Shown piece by piece: positions 9,830 to 19,450 of a stretch of DNA of 45,486 nt. Within the stretch, counting starts at the first letter, position 1, and each line of letters opens with the position of its first letter. The position numbers and the translations under genes were made by a program. The notes beneath the pieces were generated by a model. That model saw nothing but the letters and a program-made list of their open reading frames with translations. It searched no databases and was not told the origin of the DNA. The stretch is from Amoebophrya sp. AT5.2 (lineage: Eukaryota > Sar > Dinophyceae > Syndiniales > Amoebophryaceae), in the NCBI GenBank assembly GCA_005223375.1, contig RXOD01003848.1, forward strand, positions 1 through 45,486, given 5' to 3'.

Positions 9830-12815
9830 ATGGCACAATCAGATACAACGGACATGAGCATTGAAGGCCGTGTGTCGACACCGCCGCCAGCGCAGGGTGT
9901 GTTGGAAACACGCGAAAAGGCTGCTCCCGCCCCTACTCACGCTGCAACTTCTACTAGTACGACCGAAGGTGTTGGTGACCGTCACCGTGACGCGCAGCAA
10001 AAACAGTCAGCCTCCGGCGCTGCACGAAAGGACGCCTTCGCGTCATCCCCGCAGAAGCCCCACATGAAAAACAAAAACACACCTGCGTCGTCAAGTTCAA
10101 GCAAGAAGCAACAAAATAAACCCGCATCCATCTCCTTTCACAAAACCATGCTGCCGCTGAATAAAAAGGTCCTATTTCCTACTTCACGCACTGCATCGCC
10201 CACGACGGCGGAGAAGGACGAGCAGATGTCGTCGCCGTCAGCAGCCATACCAAGTGGGATGAAGATACTGAAAACGCACTCCCGAGAAAATGGTGGTGCG
10301 CAAAGCGGACGCCGGGGAAGTTTTACAGGGAATTCTAGCCGGGGGCGGAGGCGAAACTCAGGGAGCTTCCACTCTTCGATGACAGGAGCGCACGACGTGG
10401 AAGTTACAAAGATCGCGTTTCGGAAGGTACTTCCTATGTGAGTTTGGTACTCTGTTTTTTCTTATTCTCTCTACAATCTACATGTACATGTCATTGCTAC
10501 TCATCCATCCATCCATCCATCCATCCATCCATCCATCCATCCAACAGATGTACTACCTGATGGAGGAGCTTTTCAACGCGGAGCTGAAGCAGTACTTGAA
10601 GCCCGACTTCACGTTTTTTGACATCGGCTGTGCTCCCGGTGGCGCGAGTCAGTTTCTGCTCGACCGCGCACCAATGTCGAGAGGCTACGGCTTCACCTTG
10701 AGGGAGGAGAAGGGTGGATTTCCGCTGACGCTGCGGGCGTACGGGAGGTATGTGATCCAGTACGGTGATCTGCTCGAGAACCCGGACGAGGTAGGGGTCG
10801 CGCAGTGCCTCGACTACGTCAACTTAGTGTTCGCGGATGCTCAACTGTTGCTTCATCCCGGCGCCACGCATCAAAATGGAAAAAGTAACGTTCGAGGGGG
10901 CGGAGGGGGTGGAAACGGAGGCTCGTCGAGTTACGGAAGCGATGCACTGCTACTGAAGGCGGGGGACCAGGAGGCGAGAATCTGTCTGCTTACGAGCCAG
11001 GTACGATTTTAATGCTATATTTTTATTTATGTGTTGTTGCACTTGAAGTTGAACGACGTGAATAAATATGAAGAAGAAGACGCAGCTCCAGCAAAACGGA
11101 AAACGAAAAGTTGTACTCACTTGATGGTCGCCGTCGCTACTTTTTCTTCGTCCATCAGCCCGATATACTGATAGATTGATTGTCACTCTTGACCTTGAGG
11201 ACCACTGACCGAGTAAAAATATCTCTCGACGTCGTCGATATCCCAGGTTATCACCGGCTTGTACAACCTCCGGGAACATGGAACCTTCGTCATCCGCCTC
11301 TACGCTTACGGGTCCGAAATGTGCCGGAATGAGTCCCGCCTCGTCTTTCTGCTGATGCAATACTTTCATTCGGTGAAGCCGTGGAAATCATCCACCTATC
11401 ACGCCTCGGATTTGTCGTTTTATCTGGTGTGCGCGGGGTTCAACCGGAAGCGTTTCGCCGAGGATCGCATGTACAACCGCATGCTCACTGGCTACCGCCG
11501 ATTCTACCGCCTCTGTACGGATTCGCGTCTGTTGCGCTTGCGCGATGAGATGCTGCAGCGGCAGCGGAAACGGGACGAGGCAGTAGGACTGGCAGCTGAG
11601 GTAAAAGACGATGGAGGAGCAGGAACTGGCGCAAGTGGAGAAGAACGGAATGAGAAGGGTAACGGTAAAGGAAGCGGAAACAACAAAGGCGCCTGCGTCG
11701 TTCCTTCTGCCAAGCGCGGCTTCAAAGCCTACAAGCACAAGTGGGAACATGGCGAGTCGCCGGACGTGAAGCTTTGCCAGAGCCAGCTGTCGCCGCTGCC
11801 GAAGCTGGAGGCACGACAGAAGGTTCTGGACGAGCTGCACATGATGCTAGAGCGCGAGAATCGCACGGCGACTGTGGTGGACACGCAATCGCAATCTTCG
11901 ACCTTGGGAGTAACCGGGGACGAAGAGGCGCCCGAGAGGGGGAGCACAAAAGCTGCGGTGGATGAGCAGGAGGTGGAAGATGCGGATTTAATAATGGTCG
12001 TGGACGAGGTCGAGGAGGACGAGGACGAGAACGATAGCACGCAGGCGCGGGAGGGTCACGTCGGCGACGGCAAAAGTAAAGCAAAAACAAGCAAAGGCGA
12101 GGATGGCGAAGACGGATGGATTATCGTTGAGAAGGAGGAAGAAATGAACGAGCTGCGAGTGCACGTGGCGGGTGCGGTCGACATCAAAAAATCTTCAGCT
12201 GCTCAAGAAGGACCCGCTGGTACTGGTGACGGAACCGGCGTGGAGGGAGTTGTCAAAAAGATGGATGTGGAGCAGGTGGAAGGGCAGCTGCAGGACGTTT
12301 CAGATGCGTCAACACCTGCAGCAAACAAGGATCACGACAGCAACGGAAACCCCCTAGTTCTGCGCATGCGGCCGAGGACGTTTTCGAGCCCGGATCTGCT
12401 CCAGGAATGCGAGTTTTCACTCAAGGAGGAGAAGGCGGAGGGTCTCCTTGTCGGTAAAGCTGGGGAACAAGACCTCGCGAAGTTTGAGCAAGACTCGGAA
12501 GACGGCGAGCAGGTTCCGTTTACTGAGGACGACGAGGAGAGCACGAATGGAGACGAAGAAGAGCGGCAGGAAGCAGAACGCGGAACCGCCCCCAACGATA
12601 TCCTCGACCAGCTTGAATCTGATTCAGAATTTGAAGACGAGGATCTTCAGGGTGAGGATGATAACGACACGGATAAAGAACAACAAGAGCAGCTGCAGGC
12701 CGAAGTAAGCAAGTCGATCGAACACCTCGCAGATACCATCATGGGCACTACTTTGTCCAAGGAGGGGGGTGGAGACGATACCGCTACAGCAGGTACAACT
12801 TCCTCACAGTTGTAA
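9830..12815 (+). CDS. FtsJ/RrmJ-fold SAM-dependent methyltransferase with long acidic C-terminal tail
   Basis: Exons are 9830-10426, 10548-11000 and 11247-12815, all joined in phase 0, about 872 residues. The first exon is a Ser/Thr/Lys-rich disordered region. The second holds the SAM-binding motif FFDIGCAPGGASQFLLDR, then LVFADAQLL, whose Asp matches the catalytic Asp of RrmJ. The third continues the fold (EHGTFVIRLYAYG, then SSTYHASDLSFYLVCAGF). In RrmJ and cap 2'-O-methyltransferases the strand equivalent to FVIRLY carries a catalytic Lys; here it is Arg, and the final Glu region reads ASDLSF. The fold is clear but 2'-O-methyltransferase activity is uncertain. The last ~300 residues are strongly acidic and disordered. 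A GGG-rich loop splits the fold near residue 315. RNA is the likely substrate, by family. Confidence 0.75.
10427..10547 (+). other. intron 1 of the FtsJ-fold gene, containing a CATC microsatellite
   Basis: GAAG|GTACTT donor and CCAACAG acceptor, 121 nt, phase 0. The stretch before the acceptor is a run of about ten CATC units. Confidence 0.75.
10502..10542 (+). repeat. (CATC)n microsatellite next to a 3' splice site
   Basis: About ten perfect tandem CATC units end five bases before the intron's terminal AG, in the position of a polypyrimidine tract. Confidence 0.9.
11001..11246 (+). other. intron 2 of the FtsJ-fold gene
   Basis: CCAG|GTACGA donor and TCCCAG|GTT acceptor, 246 nt, phase 0. 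It is AT-rich relative to the exons and contains stops in every frame. Confidence 0.8.
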
Positions 12816-13137
12816 ATTGAGGTGTTAGCACGAGCACCATCGTGGTCCTCCTCGGCCTCGTCCTCTTTGTGTAAATTTTTACGTTTCTGACTCGAGGTGC
12901 CGAGCCAGAAGCTCGGCCTGCAACTCATCAAGAGGAAGAGGATAAGGATCGATATATAAATCTTGAAGATAGACGCCGAAGACGAAGAAAGATCAACATT
13001 CAGATTGATAATAGGAAACTGACCGTAGAAGCTCCATTTTTGCCATAAAACGACTACGATGGACCACAGGGACGGGCCATTCCGCGTTGAAGCAGTCCGA
13101 AACCGCGTCCACTGCGTTCTGCAACAACTCAGATTGC
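12816..13137. other. short intergenic spacer with a 7-bp hairpin
   Basis: Holds the 3' UTR of the methyltransferase gene. GCCGAGC-CAGAA-GCTCGGC (12899-12917) is a perfect 7-bp stem with a 5-nt loop, 84 nt past the stop. In the frame of the next gene the last stop codon is near 13012 and the first ATG is 13138. Confidence 0.5.
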
Positions 13138-14763
13138 ATGAACTCCGTCAACTCAGTGAATTCATCGGAGGCCGAAACCTTCATGGATATCGCAGAAGTG
13201 TGCCGCAACTTGGGCATTACCGAGGACCACTTTTGGCAGCTCGCCAACGTCGACGACCCCGCCGCATTCATCACACCGCTACAGGTGGTCTTACCGCTGC
13301 AAGAAGAACCCCCGCGCACGCTCGCTCAGCAAGGCGATGAAGTTGAAGAAGCTGCAGCTGCAGAAGTTGTCGGAGTAGGAGGAGCTCCCGCTGCGATGGA
13401 CGTTGAAAACCAATCGCCGGATGCTTCCATGTCGACGACGTGTGGGACGGGGGGAGCCCACTTTTTGCAAAGCAGCACTTTGACGGAGCCGGAGATGGCA
13501 GTTCCCATTGTCGACCAACTGCAAGGTGGATTTCTTGCCGGAGGGGGAGCTACAGCTACTGCCGGCGACGGCGGCGCTCTACTCCAGGAGCTGCTCCATC
13601 TGGATCAGAGCGGCGCGCTTGCAACGATCGCGTCCAGTGGTAGTCTGGTGCATATGCAATCCGGGAGTAGCTTCTGCCTTGAACAGCAGCACGACATGTC
13701 GCAATTGGCGGTACCCGACCAAAAAATCGACTGGGACACGGCTTGGTTTGCGAACAATGCCAGCCGGGCCGTGCCAGCACCAACTGGGCCGATGGCTGGG
13801 CCCGGAGCACCAGGTACTTACTTCATGAAAAGAGGTACAACTAGAACCTCATTTTTTATGTTTTTTTCCGTTTCTCGACGTCCTCCAGATGCGACGGATC
13901 GATGGCAGAGTACTAGCTCCGAAAACCACACAGGGGCAGGCACTGACACTGTTGATGAACAATGATCAGGTGCCATGGATTTCACCTCCCCCGCGCAGTT
14001 TGTTCAGTCGCCGCCGTTCGCGCGGACCCTGAGTAACCCGGTAAGCCGCACGTCCAGTGTGGAGGCGATGAGTGTCGAAGGCGGTCGGCCAACTCCTTCG
14101 CCGGGATGGTCGAACACCACACCTATCGCACCCGTCGAGGAGCACGTGAACGTCTACAACCAGCTGCCACCAGGTGCAGGAGGCCGCGATCCGTACCATC
14201 ATCTGCCGGAGCTGCCGCCGCTGCAATCCTCGGCGTGCAACTTCATGGGCAATGACGTCCCAGCCATGCTCCCATCCGGCGTGCCGCTTCTCGGCCCGGT
14301 CGTGCAAAATAAACAAGAAGGAGCAACAAGCGCACATGATGAAGTCGCCCCCGAGAGAAGCAATTCGAATTCCCTCACCTTCGCGCCGACCACCGGGAGC
14401 GGGACGGATCTCATTCTCGCGCCCTTCGTGCCGGGCCCAGCGGTCGAACTCGAAATCGAAAATAAGCAGCAGGAACAAGTAGAAAAGCTGCAGAAAGAGA
14501 AACCAGCCGCGTCTTCTAGTTCCTCGCGTTCCTCGACTTCGACGTTCGCGACCACGAAGGGGGTTGCCATCGGAAAGCGAAGCGTGTTTCGCTTGGACGC
14601 GGGAAAGGATTACAAACCGGAGCCGGAAATGAAGTTCGTGGACCTGAATAGAGCGGAAGAAGAGTACTACGTGAACCGGTTGGAACACGTTATCGGCTGG
14701 GTACTTCGCTTCGCCCAGGCGCACAAGCCGGTCGGCGGGGCGGGACAGCAGGAAGACCGGTGA
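13138..14763 (+). CDS. unknown two-exon protein, largely disordered
   Basis: Exons are 13138-13813 and 13970-14763, joined in phase 1 (APG|AMDF). I chose ATG 13138, the first in-frame ATG after the upstream stops. I do not recognise the family. The N-terminus has an ordered-looking stretch (ETFMDIAEVCRNLGITEDHF), and the middle is Ala/Gly/Ser-rich with short hydrophobic helices (ALLQELLHLDQS). The C-terminal end (KFVDLNRAEEEYYVNRLEHV, then IGWVLRFAQAHKP) looks helical and may be the functional part. No signal peptide, membrane segment or catalytic motif is visible. The second exon's start coincides with a Met, so it could be mistaken for a separate gene; the splice signals and matching phase favour one gene. 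Confidence 0.6.
13814..13969 (+). other. intron of the unknown gene at 13138
   Basis: CCAG|GTACTT donor and GATCAG|GTG acceptor, 156 nt, phase 1. It contains a T-run and a weak GAGGT...ACCTC inverted pair. The reading frame happens to stay open through the intron for about 50 codons before a stop. Confidence 0.75.
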
Positions 14764-17478
14764 CGCACCCGTGAAGAAAGATTTTCACTTTTATTATTAT
14801 TTGTTGATTCAACGCCGAAGATAGACAACTAGGGCGAGAAAGGTCAGCTTCATTAATAGCACTCCTTTTTAAATTTCTACATGAGATGATGGTGATGCTC
14901 GTGTTAGTCTAGAAGCAATTCGATGGCTGTATTTTTTGCCGAGGATGGTAAGCGAATAAACTCTCCTCGCCTAGCCCTCGCCATCACCCTCAACCTTGTT
15001 TTTTCAGTTGTCAGTATCAGTCATCCTCATCTACTCTTTCTTTTTCTTTTTCAAAATTATCAAATTTTAATTTTATTCGACAAGGATGTTGTTGTTGCCT
15101 GTGGAAAATCCTGCTTAGACAGACACAGATGCTATGGCTAGCTAGAATTAAGTATACAAGTACAAGATCAACAAGAATTAGAACCAATGATTAGCACTTC
15201 TAGGAGTAGCCGGTAAACAAAATCGCTTTTCAGTGGAAAATTAAGCCACACCAAAACCAAATTTGTTTTTTTATATCGCATCGCGATCGCCACTGGACTG
15301 CCTGCGCCTCAGCACGCGCGAGCCCTACTCTAAATTGATGCTTCAGCAAATATATAAGTTGCAGCCGCGTGAGGCGAGCGTATGCTCGACCGGTGCGGCT
15401 CTAGATTTGATACTGATTGGCGGTGCGCACCCACAAATAAGATAAAAGTGGCGATGCAAGCGTCCAGCGTTTCATCAGGAGAACACATGCCAAGCAACAT
15501 TGACGCCACCATTCGCAGTTACTCTAAGCCTTATTTGTCGTGTTTTCATGAGATTTGACTCTTCCTAATCGTACTTCTTAAGTACCAGGAGGGACACTAC
15601 CACTACTTACTTTTGTATTGTGCGCGAACATCACCGATGTTCCTTCTCGTCTGAGAGCTCTTCTGCGTGCCACGTAATCGAGCGACGTTTGGCCTTGGGG
15701 CTCAGTTTCTCGGTTTTCGGCCTCGCTGTGGTCTCTGAATGGTTGTGGTTGTTCTTTCACCTCTGCCAACACTTTCTCCCTTTGGCAGATGGAGTGTCTT
15801 TCTGATCCTTGCGATTGGTGCTCTATGAGCGAGTGCTTGAAGCAATTCCGGTCTTGTCGGCATCAGACATTGCAGCCGTGAGAGGGTCCGTAACAGGATG
15901 AGTACGCTTGTTCTGTGCTATGGGTATCCTGGGCCTCCCGTTTCCTCCCGCTATGTCTTCCAATGATCATGCTGCGTGGACTTCCGCAGATATTCAGACG
16001 CGGGTAACTACTTTGGCCGCCCTTCTTGGGAGAAATTCTGTATCTAGGTGAGCACCCTTGGTGGGTCGGATACCAGCACTGCCTTGGGGCACTCCTGCAA
16101 GGCTTCACGCGGACGGATCAAAAGGCAATGGTTGTACTTGGGCCAGTGGTCCTCACGCACTGATTGATTGATTGATTGACTCTTCCTAAAAACAGCAGAA
16201 AGAAAAGAAAAAAGAATGACAACGAATTATGCCATTACCTCATGCATTATATCAAGTTTGATTTCATCAACAAACTACTTTTCGACCAGAAAATGTGGTT
16301 ACCGCTTATAATCCTTGTGTTTCACTACAACTTCTACGTTTCGTTTCCTGTTCCTGCTAGCTACCACGCCCATGAATACGAATCGCCTACCAGCAAATTC
16401 CAGCACAAAACTACCAACGATTGAGGTGGACGTTTTGATCTTGACCCGGAGGACATTGGGAATGAAATGACTGTGCATTCATATGTTGCGAACTTTTATT
16501 TTTTTGAAAAAAAAAATCTTATACTTCAGTCTCTCTAGTTGGAGAAATTTCTGCTCGTCCAAGAGCTAGCATACTCTCTCTGGCCCTAGTCACCCTCTAT
16601 GAGGTTGAGGACACTGCTTGTACGCTGTAGGGGGCGGGGTCGCCACGGCGACGCCAAAACCAAGTTTTTCTATGTATACGGGGGCGGCGTCGTCCGGATC
16701 GACATCGCCCACGAGCATGATCGTGACCCGCCCTCAGTCACGTCTCACTCAGCGCTCGTATTTGTGACGCCCAGCACGCTTCCGCCTCATTTCAATGCAT
16801 TGCGGTGCGACGCGCCGGCATTTGGTTTTCGATGCAAATCGATCGCTGGCCGCTTTGTACTTAAGGGACCCAGCGAAGACGCTAGTGCTCACGCTTTAAT
16901 ATTTGTTGCTTAACTGATGATCGCAGTTAAGAACGGGGAGGTGGACAGTCAACTCTTGATAATTGCTGAGGTGAGGAGACCAAATTTCCGACTTGTCTGG
17001 AGTCTAAGCTGTAAGTATTGAGCGTTCACGAAAAATCAAAATGAACTAGGCCGAGCAGGAGGTACTTAAACTTTTTTTCTCTTCTCGCGAAAAAAATGAA
17101 GACACGCGTCACGAGGCGGTGGCGCCACGCACTACTAGAACGGAAAGCTTAGGCCTAGGCAGAAAGAGCAGCCGCGACGTCGGCGTGTGTCGCTTGTGTT
17201 TGGGAGCGTGTTCTCCGTCCTTTCGCAGATCGAGAGCGTAGTTGGCAATATGGTTCAGTGTTGTGCCGTTGACGAGGGTTTTAAACGAGAGACTGGAGGG
17301 CAGTACTCGTTCGATCTTCGCAAAGACACTGTAGTCGAGATGTAGAAACGAGTAGTGACTCTGACTTCAAGATTCGTCCTGCGCCTGCGGAAGTAAGTAG
17401 ATCAGATCTTTGCCACTGATCGATTGGACGCAATCGAGGATCTGAAGATCTGTCATAGCTGCAGCGCCAGGAACAAGG
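14764..17478. other. long gene-poor spacer
   Basis: About 2.7 kb without a recognisable gene. The parts at 14764-15550 and 16190-16560 are AT-rich. The part at 15569-16175 looks like an inserted retroposon (separate entry). The part at about 16590-16910 is GC-richer and has a 104-codon ATG frame (16599-16913) with no recognised motif. The stretch from about 17200 on is probably leader and promoter region of the BTB gene. No tRNA or rRNA seen. Confidence 0.5.
15569..16175 (+). mobile_element. probable non-LTR retroposon copy with GATT tail and 14-bp target-site duplication
   Basis: The 14-mer TTGACTCTTCCTAA occurs at 15555-15568 and again at 16176-16189, bounding about 607 bp. The right end of the enclosed segment is a short tandem GATT run (about 16160-16175), directly against the second copy. 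A 3' microsatellite tail plus flanking direct repeats is the signature of target-primed reverse transcription, used by LINEs and the SINEs they mobilise. No reverse transcriptase frame is visible, so this is a SINE, a 5'-truncated LINE or another retroposed RNA. The segment is more GC-rich than the DNA around it. Orientation is inferred from the tail. Confidence 0.6.
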
Positions 17479-18892
17479 ATGCGCACTGCAGCCACTACCG
17501 CTTCCCCGAACTACCGGGACGTCTCGGACCCCGAGCTGCTTCGGTACGGGACGCCCGACATGATCCTGGTCACGCAGGGGGTGAAGCTGTACGTCCACTC
17601 CTCGAAATGCGCGGCGTACAGTGAGAACATTCGGGAGCAGATCACGCACCCAGACCCCTTCTTTGGCAAGATGCTCGTGATCAAGAACAACCGGAGTCCA
17701 AAGGCTGCCACCGCCCTGCTGGACACGATTTACTCACCACAGAAGCTGCCGGGAGCGGCCGACCTGTTCGAAACATGCGAGATCGCGGAGGACTACGAAA
17801 TGGACCTAGTGCTGCAGAAAATAAAGCTGGGCCTCATCAAGCGGGGCTCAGTCAAGATCCTACTCGACGCTTTAGCGACGCTGAAGCCGAGTTCGAGAAT
17901 ACCCCCAGCAGTGATCGAGGCATTTGCAGAGTACTTCTACTTTATCTCTAATTCTATAAAACAATGCACCTTAACTGTACATCATGGCGCGGCTTTGCAG
18001 CCAAACCGCATAGCCGTCAACAACAATGCTTATGCTTCATCCGATGAAAGAACATGAAGGTTGTTCATCTGCTAGGGGGGTCACTTTTCTTGTGGTTGTG
18101 TTGAAACTTGAAGCGTCGCACAAAATCGCGAGACACCCGTTCTCGTGACGTACTCTACTTGGCTACTCCTACTAGCTGCGGTCGAAAAGGCTATAGATGC
18201 CGGCACGAACATGCAGCAGCATAGCTGATACATTTACACGTGCACCGGTTTTGCTGTATTGAAAGCCATTGCCATTCAGGTTCACTCTCCACGAGCTGAG
18301 TGTGATGCCTCGGTACGAAGAGCTTCCCGTCCTGCTCCGGCGTCGCATTGCCGAGACGCGCGTGAAGATCCTCGAAAATCTGCTGCAGACGCAGCCCAGT
18401 ATGAAGAATGTGTACACCGAGAACGAGGGGATTTTTTTCCGTCCCGTGCCCGATGACGAGTACGTCGAAATCGTGAAGACGCAGGAAAAGTTTACAAAAG
18501 CGAAAAATGTTATCCGTGGCGTGGCTGCTTTTGGCGGGCGGGGCGGAAGTGGAAGGAGCGCCGTCGCCGGTCGTCGTGGTAGTTCCAGGAGTCGGGCTAG
18601 GTTGAGCGGAAGAACATCCCTGTCTACTGCTCTTCAACAAGCAGGGGTGGATGACAATGCAGCGTCTAGCAAAGGGGCTCGAGTAGAAGTGAGCAGCAGT
18701 GCCGTAAACGTGTCAGACAGTGATGCAGACATCACGGGCGACACCCTAATGCAGTCTGAAATTCTGAACGGCGCAAAGATGATGGGAGTGCTCGGCCTGC
18801 TTACCATGCCGCGCGGGGGTCGAGGGCGCACACGCGGCGCGAACGCGCAAAATGATGCCGCGCCAGGAGCCGCTGCTGTAGATAATGGGTAG
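17479..18892 (+). CDS. BTB/POZ domain protein with BACK-like region
   Basis: Exons are 17479-17930 and 18280-18892, joined in phase 2 to give AFAE|FTLHELSVMPRYEEL, about 354 residues. Residues ~25-125 match a BTB/POZ fold: TPDMILVTQGVKLYVHSSKC, then AAYSENIREQI, and later LLDTIYSPQKL and LFETCEIAEDYEMDLV. The following helical region resembles a BACK domain, as in substrate adaptors of Cullin-3 ubiquitin ligases. The C-terminal third is a Gly/Arg/Ser-rich disordered tail (GGRGGSGRSAVAGRRGSSRS) with no Kelch or MATH repeats. A role as an adaptor or scaffold is inferred from the family. ATG 17479 is the first in the frame and leaves a short N-terminus before the BTB fold. Confidence 0.75.
17931..18279 (+). 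other. intron of the BTB gene
   Basis: CAGA|GTACTT donor and CATTCAG|GTT acceptor, 349 nt, phase 2. The first exon's frame would otherwise run on to a stop at 18057 with poor, AT-rich codons. Confidence 0.75.
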
Positions 18893-19450
18893 CACCAATT
18901 GCAGAATTCAACATCGACCACGGATGATCGAAGCTGAAGTGAAATCGTGAGTTACAGCTGCGCAGCTACCTCGAGTCTGCCGGCATCTTTCGGTCGATAA
19001 GCTGTGTACATGTGTTTGTGTTCTGTCTGCTGTAGTACGTCAGAGCCTCCATGCGTTCTTCGTTTTCTCGTACTGCGTGGGAGGTCAAAACGGAAACGTA
19101 CGCGGGGCACTAAGAATTAAAGGGCAATCTCAAGAACGCCTGGTCCTGTTCCTGCTCGGGTCTCTACTGCGGGCTGTTGATTCTAAGGGACGGGGCGAGC
19201 AAACAATGAGTCCTCCCAGATTTTTTATCATAACCATAAAGCAAAATGACCTGGACAAATCCACTTCCACATCATCATGCGAACAGTCTGTAATCTGCGT
19301 CTGCCGGGGGGGATTACAGATCTGCGTTAGCCGTATTTAAAGCCTCCACTTTGGCATTGGCTCAAGATTCATTGATTTCCTATATCATGCGTTAGCGTTC
19401 CTGTAGCTGTAGGGTTCTTGTTGCCGTCGCACAACTCACACAATGCAGTC
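18893..19450. other. intergenic spacer with a 9-bp hairpin
   Basis: Spacer and leader of the glycosidase gene. TCTGTAATC (19287-19295) and GATTACAGA (19312-19320) form a perfect 9-bp stem with a 16-nt G-rich loop. TTGGCTCAAG at 19357-19366 matches the last ten bases of the dinoflagellate spliced leader, but this short match can be chance. Confidence 0.5.

Noticed and set aside
10502..10542. Tandem repeat considered as a CRISPR-like array
   Set aside because: It is a 4-bp microsatellite with no spacers, in an intron of a eukaryotic gene.
16599..16913. 104-codon ORF in the long spacer
   Set aside because: It has no motif and irregular composition, and lies next to repeat-like DNA; it is noted only within the spacer entry.
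19345..19366. Possible relict of the dinoflagellate spliced leader (TTGGCTCAAG), and ATTTTGGCTC at about 8250
   Set aside because: Only ten bases match in each case; about one such match is expected by chance in a window this size on two strands.
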